NCBI GenBank assembly: GCA_034926415.1
Contig: JAYFRC010000099.1
Coordinates: 1-14,588, forward strand
Origin: JAYFRC01 sp034926415
GTDB taxonomy: Bacteria; Bacillota; Clostridia; Oscillospirales; Oscillospiraceae
Direction: 5' to 3'
Length of the DNA stretch: 14,588 nt
The stretch's first letter is position 1. Each line of letters starts with the position of its first letter. The notes below the pieces were generated by a model that ran no database searches, was not told the DNA's origin, and saw only the letters and a program-made list of their open reading frames with translations. Positions 5,866 through 13,039 of this stretch are shown here, one piece after another. The position numbers and the translations under genes are program-made.

Positions 5866-6747
5866 TTATACCTTTTTCACCGCGCGAAGCTCGATATAAC
5901 CGCGCTCGCCCCGTGGCTCCAACTGAATGCGCGGGTTTGCGTCATCCCAGCGGTAGCCGATGACCGAAGGCTCGTACTTGCCCATAGCTGCTTGCAGAGA
6001 CTCAATGGCTGCGCAGTAGTCCTCCTCGGCGAAGGGCTCCGACTGGAACATGAGATAGGTCGCGGCGGGCAGGTCGATGACATCAAAGCCCTCCGGCACC
6101 AGACCGTCATATTCTGTAGGCACTTCCACGCCCTGCACATATTCCGAGGTGCAGGGTTTACGGTGCGCTTCCGGCAGCCACATGCATACCGGCTCGCCGC
6201 AGAGGGATTTCATACTGGTCAGCACGCCCCACACGTCGCAGCCGACCTCCTGACAGGAGCTCCAATATTCCGACGCTTTGATGCCGCGCTTGATGAGCAC
6301 CTTCCGCGCGGGCTTTTCGATGACCTGAATGAATACGCTTTTTTCGTTTGCCATACTGTTACGCTCCTTTTTCCAAAGTTCTCGAAACTTTACTCCGTAG
6401 GCGGTGAACAGCGGCAGCGGCACCGGGTGCAGGGCGTATTCCTTGGGGTTGCAGCCGAACTCCCGCAAAAACGCCCGCTGGTAGCCGTCCACGCTCTCGA
6501 ATCCCAAATCCCCGGCTACATCAATGACCTTGACACGCTCGTCCCGCAGCCGCAGAGCGGATTTGGAGAGCCGCAGCCGCCGAATATAATCGGCGGTGGC
6601 AAGACCTGTGAGCTCTTTGAAAATGCGGGCCGCATACCACGGGGAGAACCGAGCCGCTTCGGCGAGTTCAGCCAAGGTGACGGTTTCAGAAAGATGGCTT
6701 TTGATATAGTCCTGCATACGCTGGACGGCAAGGGTTTTATCGTTCAC
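5866..6747 (-). CDS. AraC-family regulator with C-terminal GyrI-like effector-binding domain
   Basis: A 293-aa protein. Residues about 8-105 hold two AraC helix-turn-helix motifs (TLAELAEAARFSPWYAARIF; VIDVAGDLGFESVDGYQRAF followed by REFGCNPKEY). Residues about 135-293 are a GyrI-like/BmrR-type small-molecule-binding domain (VFIQVIEKPARKVLIKRG to RGYIELRAVKKV). The open frame runs upstream to 6933, but that part overlaps the next gene and looks non-native. I chose GTG at 6747 because AGGAGG stands eight bases before it. This architecture is known from Rob- and TetD-like regulators that respond to drugs or other bulky cationic ligands, so control of an efflux or detoxification gene is likely. 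The ligand and targets are not evident. Confidence 0.9.
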   Translation of the reverse strand: MNDKTLAVQRMQDYIKSHLSETVTLAELAEAARFSPWYAARIFKELTGLATADYIRRLRLSKSALRLRDERVKVIDVAGDLGFESVDGYQRAFLREFGCNPKEYALHPVPLPLFTAYGVKFRELWKKERNSMANEKSVFIQVIEKPARKVLIKRGIKASEYWSSCQEVGCDVWGVLTSMKSLCGEPVCMWLPEAHRKPCTSEYVQGVEVPTEYDGLVPEGFDVIDLPAATYLMFQSEPFAEEDYCAAIESLQAAMGKYEPSVIGYRWDDANPRIQLEPRGERGYIELRAVKKV

Positions 6748-6847
6748 ACTGTTCACCTCCTCACAAAAGGATCGTACCATACTCGGCATCGGATTTTCTC
6801 GACCCTGCTTGCGCAGTTGCAAAAATTGGGAGCGCATGGAGGGGCGC

Positions 6848-7276
6848 TCACATCTCCTGATCGAATTTGCAGCGATAGTATATGGAAATGCCCACGACAA
6901 GGAGATAGGCGAACACCAGCAGCAACACGACATACAGAGGGATCTCCATCAATCCGAAGGACACGATTAGCGCGCCGAGAATGTAGATCATGGCGTCGTA
7001 GGCCTTGCCCTTTGCGCGGTTGGAAATCTCTATATTCCGCTCATCTTTCTTTTCTATCTCGAGCTGCTTTTGGATATCAGGCGCATTTTTCATCGCCCGC
7101 TTGCTGATCATCTCGCCCATGCCATGACCGAATGCGCCGCATCCGATTCCGATGCAGACATAAGGCAGGGCGGTCATGACGCCTGTCAGCGGCGCGGATG
7201 ATTTTAAATAGCACAGACCGACAATGATCAAAACAAAGCCGACTACGGTCAGCGTAAACATAGCTCCTTTTTTCAC
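6848..7276 (-). CDS. Small integral membrane protein (DUF6442/DUF2178-like)
   Basis: A 142-aa protein with two hydrophobic segments near the N-terminus (residues about 8-26 and 34-52), a basic and acidic cytoplasmic loop with the DERNIEISNRAKGKA motif, and two more hydrophobic segments before the C-terminus. The DERN motif between membrane pairs is typical of this family, which is commonly encoded just after a small XRE regulator. It starts at GTG 7276, overlapping the regulator's stop by four bases (GTGA), with GAGGAG upstream, so the pair is translationally coupled. The function of the family is not established; an immunity-like or envelope role has only been guessed from context. The family name is from memory. 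Confidence 0.85.
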   Translation of the reverse strand: MKKGAMFTLTVVGFVLIIVGLCYLKSSAPLTGVMTALPYVCIGIGCGAFGHGMGEMISKRAMKNAPDIQKQLEIEKKDERNIEISNRAKGKAYDAMIYILGALIVSFGLMEIPLYVVLLLVFAYLLVVGISIYYRCKFDQEM

Positions 7277-7476
7277 GATTCTTTCTCCTCATAAATAAAA
7301 ATTTCTTCAATTGACATATCAAAGTATCGGGCAATCTTGAATGCCAGCAGGATGGAGGGATTATACCGGCCGTTCTCCAAGGAACCGATAGTCTGTCTGG
7401 ATACTTCAAGCGCGTACGCCAAGTCCTCCTGCTTGATACCGCGCTGTTTTCGGATTTCTTCCAATCTGTTTTTCAT
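7273..7476 (-). CDS. Small XRE-family regulator (YozG-like), coupled to a membrane protein
   Basis: A 67-aa single-domain Cro/CI helix-turn-helix protein: MKNRLEEIRKQRGIKQEDLA, then SRQTIGSLENGRYNPSILLA and a short acidic tail ending FIYEEKES. The frame is open further upstream, but ATG 7476 has AGGGGG six bases before it, and the extended part would cross the promoter, so this start is preferred. The downstream membrane protein overlaps by four bases. The promoter upstream carries two matching boxes that overlap the -35 box and the start point, which suggests that the protein represses its own operon. Confidence 0.93.
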   Translation of the reverse strand: MKNRLEEIRKQRGIKQEDLAYALEVSRQTIGSLENGRYNPSILLAFKIARYFDMSIEEIFIYEEKES

Positions 7477-7493
7477 GAGCATCCCCCTATAAT

Positions 7494-7555
7494 GGAAAGT
7501 AAGCTTTCCGTTTTCAGTATACGGCCATTGCACAAAAATGTCAAGCAAGCTTTCC
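7494..7555 (-). promoter_or_regulatory. Strong promoter with duplicated operator-like boxes
   Basis: On the minus strand TTGACA (7544-7539) and TATACT (7521-7516) are separated by 17 bases, close to consensus. The box AAGTAAGCTTTCC at 7497-7509 is part of a 16-bp inverted repeat, GGAAAG-TAAG-CTTTCC (7494-7509), and covers the expected transcription start. A second box, AAGCAAGCTTTCC at 7543-7555, differs by one base and overlaps the -35 box. The two boxes are 46 bp apart in the same orientation. Binding by the XRE protein encoded just downstream is inferred from position. Confidence 0.8.
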
Positions 7556-7951
7556 AAAATGCAATACGATTTTTTAGCAGCCAATAATATACGCTTTTTA
7601 CTCACCCGGCGGATGTGTTTCAATTTATTGCTCTGCGTTTTGTTGATACAGATCTCCATTGTTTGGCGAAGTGGGGTTGGTCAAAAAAGAAAAAACAGCG
7701 ACTTCAAAGAGTCTTTATACCTGGAATAAAACATGGTATGATGATAAAAAAGTATGAGATAGGTACTGCGGCTTTGCGTCTTGCGGGCTACGGCGTCGGT
7801 TTTTTAAGAACCACACCTTTTCCGCCCTGCATACTTACGCGAGCAGGGCCACTGGTGCACTGATTTTCGCATTTCCGTTTCTATATTCAGTGATGGGATT
7901 GACAACCATGGCATCTTCTTAAAACAAACATTCTTTCGGGAGGGCAGAAAT
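7556..7951. other. Intergenic stretch with possible eroded coding fragments
   Basis: No intact gene is seen. Two short plus-strand frames look protein-like but have no start signals. 7680-7757 ends with SKSLYTWNKTWYDDKKV and a stop. 7806-7922 ends with a hydrophobic stretch (ATGALIFAFPFLYSVMG) before a stop, and could be the last membrane helix of a lost protein. Both are weak. The last part holds the ribosome binding site (GGGAGGG) of the gene at 7952. Confidence 0.4.
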
Positions 7952-8416
7952 ATGACCGATTATGAAGAAATGCTTGCGCGGCTTACCGACAAGGACACCA
8001 AGTCCGCCTGTTCCTATGCGGGTGCTGTCGCGGCGGAGAGTCGCGAAAGCGACCGGTTTTATCCATATCTCGACGACTTCGCCGCGCTGCTGCGCCACAA
8101 AAATTCTCTGGTGCGAAACCGGGCTATTTCCATTCTTGCCGCCAACGCCCGCTGGGACAGCGAAAACCGTTATGACGCCCTACTGGACGAGTTTCTATCC
8201 CATGTCACGGACGAAAAGCCCATTACCGCCCGGCAGTGTATTCAGGCGCTGCCGGAGATCGCAGCTGCAAAGCCGAATCTGATTCCCCGAATTCGAGCGG
8301 CGCTGGAAAATGCCGACCTCTCCGGCTACCGCGACAGTATGCGGCCGCTGATTTTTAAGGACATCGTGAGCACTTTGCAGATCACGGAGTCGGCAAGAAA
8401 AAATCCGGATTTGTAA
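7952..8416 (+). CDS. HEAT-repeat-like protein of unknown role
   Basis: A 154-aa soluble, helical protein with HEAT-like repeats: YLDDFAALLRHKNSLVRNRA is a typical repeat in which the helix end LVRNRA carries the conserved Val/Arg, followed by ARQCIQALPEIAAAKPNLIP in the second unit. Such proteins are common in Clostridia, where they are sometimes annotated as SufBD proteins, and probably act as protein-binding scaffolds. GGGAGGG stands upstream of the ATG with suitable spacing. It precedes the sigma/anti-sigma genes by about 95 bp, and a functional link to them is not shown. No enzymatic motif is visible. Confidence 0.85.
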   Translation: MTDYEEMLARLTDKDTKSACSYAGAVAAESRESDRFYPYLDDFAALLRHKNSLVRNRAISILAANARWDSENRYDALLDEFLSHVTDEKPITARQCIQALPEIAAAKPNLIPRIRAALENADLSGYRDSMRPLIFKDIVSTLQITESARKNPDL

Positions 8417-8450
8417 AAAGCAGAGTTTTAAACTATTTTTTTACTTCCTC

Positions 8451-8477
8451 TGTAACGAAATAACCTTTTTCAGCATA
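8451..8477 (+). promoter_or_regulatory. Possible ECF-type promoter of the sigma/anti-sigma operon
   Basis: TGTAAC at 8451-8456, with the AAC core usual for ECF -35 elements, and a CAGCATA at 8471-8477 lie about 35 bp upstream of the sigma gene. ECF operons are often autoregulated, which makes the position plausible. The -10 part is a poor match, so this is tentative. Confidence 0.3.
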
Positions 8478-8510
8478 AATAAGCAGACACTCAGGAAAGG
8501 AGGACTGCCG

Positions 8511-8993
8511 ATGCTGTCCATGGACGAAGTATACCGCACCCACGCTCAGACAGTGTACCGCTACCTCCTTTCTCTGACCCGCGATGCAGCCCTCGCAGAG
8601 GAGCTGACTCAGGAGACCTTCTATCAGGCCGTGAGGAGCGCCGAACGCTTCGATGGAAGTTGCAAGGTGTCAACATGGCTGTGCGCCATTGCCAAAAACG
8701 TACTTTCCAGTGAGCGGTGAGCTCATCCGCCTACGAGTGAGCTGGACGAAGCTGCTGCGGCGGCAGATACGCCGGAGGAGCAGGTGCTGGCGCAGATTGG
8801 GCAGGTGGAGCTGCTGCGAAAGCTCCACCTGCTGGACGGCGAAATGCGGGAGGTGCTGTATCTGCGGCTGCTGGGCGGCGCGTCCTTTGCCCAGATCGGC
8901 GAGATCCTGGGCAGAACGGAAAACTGGGCCAGGGTTACCTACTACCGCGGGAAAGAAAAGCTAAAAAAGGAGTTGGAATCAGATGGAGCATGA
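8511..8993 (+). pseudogene. ECF sigma factor (sigma-70 family) interrupted by an in-frame TGA
   Basis: The frame encodes a complete ECF sigma factor of 160 codons with one TGA at codon 70 (8718-8720). Before it lies the sigma2 region (VYRTHAQTVYRYLLSLTRDA; AEELTQETFYQAVRSAERF; STWLCAIAKNVL). After it, in the same frame, come the linker (AHPPTSELDEAAAADTPEEQ) and the sigma4 region (LLDGEMREVLYLRLLGGASF; AQIGEILGRTENWARVTYYR). A single C-to-T change from CGA would explain the stop. The start is well supported by AAAGGAGG seven bases upstream. The stop falls in the linker between two intact domains, and GGAGG (8774-8778) stands five bases before an in-frame GTG at 8784, so a separate sigma4 peptide of 69 aa could be made. 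Dead gene, sequencing error and split sigma factor all remain possible. The gene overlaps the anti-sigma gene by 11 bases. Confidence 0.8.
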
Positions 8994-9948
8994 ACTTGAC
9001 TGTGCGATCGTCCGTGACCTGCTGCCGTCCTATGTGGACGGTCTGACCAGTGAAGCTACAAATAGAGCTGTCAAGGAACATTTATCCGGCTGCGCGGACT
9101 GCGCCGCCGTGCTCTCGCGCATGAATGAGCAGGAGGCTGAGATCTGCGAACGTGTCGCCGAGGTGGATTACCTGAAAAAGGTGCGCCGCCGCAGTACCAG
9201 AAGGTCATTGGTGATTGGGATCATTTTAATGCTGCTGGGCATGGCAATCCTGTCATTTCGCTTTTTCTATGTGGGCAGCGCGGCGGACGCCGAAGACGTT
9301 GCCTGCCATGTCACGGTAGAGGGCGGCACGGTGACCGTTAGCGGCACGCTGACCGGCGGCGGGCTGGGCGTTTCCCGGGTAGTATTTTCCGATAGCGCCG
9401 GTATGGTGCAGATGAAAGTGTACACCGCGCCCAAGACCTTTTGGAATAGCGGAGACTTTCACGAGAGCTATACGGTGGGGAGCGACGTGGGACAGGTGCG
9501 AAATGATGACCTGATCCTCTGGGAAGACGGCGTGGAGATCAGCGCCACAACGGCACAGCTTTTCCGGGCGGTGAACCCCTATGTGGGCGATATGTCGGCC
9601 AACAGCCGCATTGCCGCGCTCCTCGGCATCTCCGACCAGTTCGGCCCATTCACTAATGAATTGCAGACTTCCTCGGAGCCATACGGTTGGACGCTGCTGC
9701 TGGAAAACTCCATCGAGGGTGCGGACGAGCGCACCGCACAGGAACGCATGGCGGTGGACTCCTATGTCCTGCTGGCCTCCATCGGCAACCTCGGCTATGT
9801 GACATGGCAGTATGAGACGGAAGCGGGCACGCAGAAATATACCGTCACCACCGAGGACGCCACCACCATTACTGGCGGGGATATCAAAACCTTTGCGGAT
9901 TCCGCGTCTGATTTTCAAACGCTGCTGCAAAGCCTACGCTTGAAGTAG
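8983..9948 (+). CDS. Membrane anti-sigma factor with zinc-finger (ZAS/zf-HC2) domain
   Basis: A 321-aa protein. The N-terminus carries the zinc-binding anti-sigma motif: Cys7 and H33-x3-C37-x2-C40 (EHLSGCADC). One membrane helix follows at about 74-97 (SLVIGIILMLLGMAILSF), preceded by a basic stretch. The remaining 220 residues would be outside the cell and are rich in beta-type sequence (AEDVACHVTVEGGTVTVSGT); this sensor part is not recognised. The start overlaps the sigma gene, the usual arrangement in which the anti-sigma factor holds the ECF sigma factor at the membrane until a signal releases it. Its partner carries an in-frame stop, so it may now be an orphan. No terminator is obvious downstream. 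Confidence 0.9.
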   Translation: MEHELDCAIVRDLLPSYVDGLTSEATNRAVKEHLSGCADCAAVLSRMNEQEAEICERVAEVDYLKKVRRRSTRRSLVIGIILMLLGMAILSFRFFYVGSAADAEDVACHVTVEGGTVTVSGTLTGGGLGVSRVVFSDSAGMVQMKVYTAPKTFWNSGDFHESYTVGSDVGQVRNDDLILWEDGVEISATTAQLFRAVNPYVGDMSANSRIAALLGISDQFGPFTNELQTSSEPYGWTLLLENSIEGADERTAQERMAVDSYVLLASIGNLGYVTWQYETEAGTQKYTVTTEDATTITGGDIKTFADSASDFQTLLQSLRLK

Positions 9949-10049
9949 TCCGGCAATGATAAGACGGATTTGCTTTGAACAAGGGCTGAGATGCTGGAAT
10001 TCTGTGTTAAACTACAGTTGCTGAAGCAGAGATCGCGGGAAGGAACGTT

Positions 10050-10640
10050 ATGGAAATTAGAGAGCTTGCAAAAGAGGAATACGGTCCGGCGCTGGATCTG
10101 GTGTGGCAAGTCTTTGGGGAGTTTGAAGCGCCGGACTACGCCCCGCAGGGTGTTCAGGCGTTTTATGCATCTATCCACGACCCGGACTACCTTGCCCGGC
10201 TCCGCATCTACGGCGCTCTTGATGGGGACGCGCTCATCGGCATTCTGGCCACCCGCAGCGGCGGCTCGCATATCGCGCTGTTCTTTGTGCGCGGCGCATA
10301 CCACCGCAAGGGCGTGGGAATGCAGCTGTTTTTCCGCGCCTGTCGGGAGAATCCCGCAGGACAGATGACGGTGAATTCCTCGCCCTATGCGGTGGAAGTT
10401 TACAGGCATCTCGGCTTTTGCGAGACAGACGCGGAGCAGACGACGGACGGCATCCGCTATACGCCCATGCTCTGCGTGACTCAGAGCGCGGACTGCCCCT
10501 GCAAACGAAAGCACTGCCAGCGGCACGGCGACTGCGTTTCCTGCCGGGAGCATCATAAGGCGGATAAGAAGAATACGGTCTACTGCCAGCGGCCCACAAG
10601 AGAGGAAAAGCGTCGGCGCCGCAGGCGGGATTCCAAATAA
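10050..10640 (+). CDS. GNAT acetyltransferase fused to a Cys/His-rich C-terminal tail
   Basis: A 196-aa protein. Residues 1-138 are a GNAT domain: IYGALDGDALIGILATR, then IALFFVRGAYHRKGVGMQLF with the acetyl-CoA loop, and YAVEVYRHLGF near its end. Residues 140-196 form an extra tail with seven Cys (142, 149, 151, 156, 162, 165, 179) and nearby His (155, 159, 168, 169), spaced like a small zinc-binding module (CPCKRKHCQRHGDCVSC), followed by a very basic end (REEKRRRRRR). AAGGA stands five bases before the ATG. The tail could bind metal and nucleic acid or a basic-protein partner; this is inference. The substrate is unknown. The gene stands alone, about 100 bp after the anti-sigma gene. Confidence 0.9.
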   Translation: MEIRELAKEEYGPALDLVWQVFGEFEAPDYAPQGVQAFYASIHDPDYLARLRIYGALDGDALIGILATRSGGSHIALFFVRGAYHRKGVGMQLFFRACRENPAGQMTVNSSPYAVEVYRHLGFCETDAEQTTDGIRYTPMLCVTQSADCPCKRKHCQRHGDCVSCREHHKADKKNTVYCQRPTREEKRRRRRRDSK

Positions 10641-10752
10641 AAGCGCAGTTGGGAAACAAAGCGGCTAAAAGATCGGAAAATCGGAATTTGCTGAGGGCAG
10701 CTTGCTTTTTCGTCAAAGAGACCGTGGCTTGCGGAGAAAAGGAGACAGAAAC

Positions 10753-11451
10753 ATGAAGATTGTAATGATTCATGGGCAGAACCATAGTGGCACCACTTGG
10801 CACATGGGACGAATTCTGGCCGACAAGCTGGCGGGGGAGGAAGACATTATCGAATTTTTTCTGCCGCGGGATCTGAATCATTTCTGCCTTGGCTGCTACG
10901 CTTGCATTGAGGACGAGACAAAATGCCCGTATTGGGGCGAAAAGAAAAAGCTGCTGGACGCGATGGAGCAGGCCGATCTGTTTATTTTTACAACGCCGAA
11001 CTATTGTCTGGCACCAAGCGGAGCGATGAAATCTCTGATCGATCTGTTTTTTGATCTGTGGATGGTACATAGGCCAAAGGCGTGGATGTTTTCCCAGCGC
11101 GCGGTTGTTTTATCCGCTTCGGCAGGCGCTTCCTGCAAAAAGGCGGTGGGACCGGTCAAGGATTCTCTGTTTTACTGGGGCGTGCCATACATCAAAACCT
11201 ACGGCCTTGCCGTGCAGGCCGCCAACTGGGATATGGTGAAGCCGGAAAAGAAGGAGAAAATCGAGCGCCATTTGACAAAGCTCGCATCGAAAATTCACGC
11301 GGACGAAGGACCACGCGTGGGCTTCAAGACGAAATTCATCTTCAATATGATGAAAATGACGCATGTAAAGGGCTGGGATTCCTCACCGGTGGAAAAGCAA
11401 TATTGGGAAGAGCGCGGCTGGCTGGGCAAAACCCGCCCGTGGAAAAAGTAA
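10753..11451 (+). CDS. Flavodoxin-like NAD(P)H-dependent FMN reductase family protein
   Basis: A 232-aa flavodoxin-fold protein. KIVMIHGQNHSGTTWHMGRI at the N-terminus gives the first strand and the FMN-phosphate loop. CLGCYACIEDETKCPYWGE is the Cys-rich region common in clostridial members. FIFTTPNYCLAPSGAMKSLI matches the second FMN contact. AAGGAGA seven bases before ATG 10753 decides the start; the frame is open further upstream, but that part has no start signal. Family members reduce flavins, quinones or nitro/azo compounds using NAD(P)H in the cytoplasm. The C-terminal 60 residues (KTKFIFNMMKMTHVKGW onward) are typical of the longer subgroup. It stands between a GNAT and the CPBP protease, with the next small frame 28 bp away. 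Confidence 0.9.
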   Translation: MKIVMIHGQNHSGTTWHMGRILADKLAGEEDIIEFFLPRDLNHFCLGCYACIEDETKCPYWGEKKKLLDAMEQADLFIFTTPNYCLAPSGAMKSLIDLFFDLWMVHRPKAWMFSQRAVVLSASAGASCKKAVGPVKDSLFYWGVPYIKTYGLAVQAANWDMVKPEKKEKIERHLTKLASKIHADEGPRVGFKTKFIFNMMKMTHVKGWDSSPVEKQYWEERGWLGKTRPWKK

Positions 11452-11478
11452 ATTTTCGTTTATCCGGAGGATACACAT

Positions 11479-11526
11479 ATGCGCAAATTGAAATTTGTTG
11501 AACTAAAACAAACGAAGAAGTGCTGA
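11479..11526 (+). CDS. Possible 15-aa leader peptide before the CPBP protease
   Basis: ATG at 11479 with a strong ribosome binding site (CGGAGGA, eight bases from GGAGG to the ATG) opens a 15-codon frame, MRKLKFVELKQTKKC, ending in TGA directly before the ATG of the CPBP gene. It is in the same frame as that gene. Either it is a translated leader that couples to the protease gene, which itself has only a weak GAAG upstream, or the TGA is a mutation and the protease originally began at 11479. The sequence does not decide. Confidence 0.4.
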   Translation: MRKLKFVELKQTKKC

Positions 11527-12141
11527 ATGAAAAAAAGATATATATTCACAGAAGCAATATTGATGATTGTCATTCTTCAAGCCCTTCGAATGTTGCTTGA
11601 GAAGATCGCAGATTTGTTCGTTCCGGACATTTCTTTTGCACAGCGGATGACGACGATGGCTGCTATGATATTGCTGTGCGGCATTGTTTTGTTATATTCA
11701 AAATGGCACAAAACAAAGCTTTCTGTTTTGCCAACGCATTTTAGCAGGTTTTATATTATATCTACTTTTATAGCAGCGATTATCCTTATCGCAACGCCGT
11801 CTAATTTTACCGGCGGATATACGGCAATACTTTTGCTTATATATGGCAGTGTCGTTACACCGATTTTCGAGGAACTTATTTTCAGAGGTTATTTGTGGAA
11901 CAGACTGAACGGTGTACTTTCAAAAGAAGTGTATACTTACGTTTGGACTGTTTTGCTCTTTACCGTTTGGCATTTTGGTTATATGATACCGCAAATAGCT
12001 GACGGAAATTGGTTTGCGGTATTGACGAAGCTCGCTGCGGGGTTAATGTATGGCGTTGCGCTCGGTTTTGCGCGCCTGAAATGTAGAAACTGCTATATTT
12101 CCATGCTTTTACACGGAGTTTTGAACGCTATCATGATATAA
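11527..12141 (+). CDS. CPBP-family intramembrane metalloprotease (CAAX/Abi-like)
   Basis: A 204-aa protein with about six hydrophobic helices. All three conserved motifs of the CPBP family are present: EE115-116 with Arg120 (FEELIFRGYLW), His149 (FTVWHF), and His196 with Asn200 (LLHGVLNAIM). These residues bind the metal and form the active site within the membrane. Bacterial members are linked to bacteriocin immunity, peptide processing or membrane stress; the substrate here is unknown. The ribosome binding site directly before ATG 11527 is weak, while a strong one stands 61 bp upstream before a 15-codon frame. The gene is more AT-rich than its neighbours, which suggests a separate origin. 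No terminator is obvious behind it. Confidence 0.92.
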   Translation: MKKRYIFTEAILMIVILQALRMLLEKIADLFVPDISFAQRMTTMAAMILLCGIVLLYSKWHKTKLSVLPTHFSRFYIISTFIAAIILIATPSNFTGGYTAILLLIYGSVVTPIFEELIFRGYLWNRLNGVLSKEVYTYVWTVLLFTVWHFGYMIPQIADGNWFAVLTKLAAGLMYGVALGFARLKCRNCYISMLLHGVLNAIMI

Positions 12142-12154
12142 ATTCCTTTATTTG

Positions 12155-12253
12155 CTGTGGCCACTGCTGCCGGAGAAGAAAATCCAGGTGGAGCCGATGC
12201 ACACGGTCCTCTCCGGGGCGAAGGAGTGCCGATCCCGTGTGACTGCGGAATAA
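12155..12253 (+). pseudogene. C-terminal remnant of an unidentified protein
   Basis: In one plus-strand frame, 12155-12253 reads through LLPEKKIQVEPMHTVLSGAK and ECRSRVTAE to a TAA. The pattern of a strand, a glycine, then Cys and Arg near the end resembles the last segment of V4R or thiazoline-carboxylate-hydrolase-like domains (ending GxxxCxFRI), but the match is short and from memory. There is no start codon or ribosome binding site. The rest of 12254-12392 contains only the ribosome binding site for the next gene and no recognised signal. Confidence 0.3.
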
Positions 12254-12392
12254 ATGGAAATCGGCGAGGATTTTGCTGTAAAAATTCTCAAAATATAATT
12301 GCACAGAATGAGAAACAGAGGTGGTGCGCGGTGAAGCGCTGCATTGGCATGACCGGAATAGCATAACAAATCAAAAAATCAGGAGGGTTACA

Positions 12393-13022
12393 ATGTCTAT
12401 TCCGGGAAAAACGATCTATCCCCGCACGGGAGACCGGCAGACGGTCTATTTGAAAGGTGTCGTCAACGATCCGAACATCGAGGTCGGCGACTACACGATG
12501 TACAACGATTTTGCGTGCGATCCATGTGATTTTCAGAAGAATAATGTTCTCTATCATTATCCCGTCAATCACGATCGGCTGGTGATCGGGAAGTTCTGCT
12601 CCATTGCCTGCGGCGCAAAATTCCTTTTTACCAGCGCAAACCATACCATGCGGTCTCTTTCCACCTATCCGTTCCCTTTGTTATTTGAGGAATGGGGGCT
12701 GGATAAGGCGGATGTGACGCAGGCATGGGACAACAGGGGCAACATTGTCGTGGGCAATGACGTGTGGATCGGTTACGAGGCGGTGATTCTGGCGGGCGTG
12801 ACCATCGGGGACGGGGCCATTATCGGCGCCCGCGCGGTGGTCACAAAGGACGTGGCATCCTACACCATCGTAGGCGGCGTACCCGCAAAGCCCATCCGCA
12901 GACGGTTTTCGGATGAAACCGTTGCGCGGCTGGAATCCATGCAGTGGTGGAACTGGCCCGGGGAGCGCATCGCACGAAATATTCCCTATATTCAGGCCGG
13001 GCAGATCGAACGAATCGAATAA
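12393..13022 (+). CDS. Vat/CatB-type xenobiotic O-acetyltransferase (left-handed beta-helix)
   Basis: A 209-aa hexapeptide-repeat acetyltransferase close in layout to Vat streptogramin A and CatB chloramphenicol acetyltransferases. Visible family marks are VLYHYPVNHDRLVIGKFCSI, the catalytic His84 in SANHTMRS followed by STYPF, the long excursion loop, then GNDVWIGYEAVILAGVTIGD and GAIIGARAVVTKDV of the beta-helix coils, and MQWWNWPGERI near the end. GGAGGG five bases before ATG 12393 decides the start; the frame is open 24 codons further upstream. The enzyme would use acetyl-CoA to modify a hydroxyl group of a small molecule in the cytoplasm. Chromosomal members often have unknown substrates, so resistance cannot be claimed from sequence alone. 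A good terminator follows. Confidence 0.92.
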   Translation: MSIPGKTIYPRTGDRQTVYLKGVVNDPNIEVGDYTMYNDFACDPCDFQKNNVLYHYPVNHDRLVIGKFCSIACGAKFLFTSANHTMRSLSTYPFPLLFEEWGLDKADVTQAWDNRGNIVVGNDVWIGYEAVILAGVTIGDGAIIGARAVVTKDVASYTIVGGVPAKPIRRRFSDETVARLESMQWWNWPGERIARNIPYIQAGQIERIE

Positions 13023-13039
13023 CGCATACCCAATTATCG

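Noticed and set aside
5992..7107. Plus-strand open frame of 371 codons antisense to the AraC-like and membrane protein genes
   Set aside because: No domain, no good ribosome binding site, rich in Arg/His/Gly as expected for an antisense frame of GC-rich codons; the minus-strand genes have clear family motifs.
8718..8720. TGA recoding (selenocysteine or a reassigned codon)
   Set aside because: TGA is used as a normal stop elsewhere (for example the Nudix gene and both XRE genes), and Arg rather than Cys or Trp is the likely original residue.
9253..9930. Minus-strand open frame of 225 codons within the anti-sigma gene
   Set aside because: Antisense shadow; the plus-strand gene has the zinc motif and membrane helix.
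10234..11070. Minus-strand open frame of 278 codons across the GNAT and flavodoxin-like genes
   Set aside because: It overlaps two well-supported genes and has no recognisable domain or start signal.
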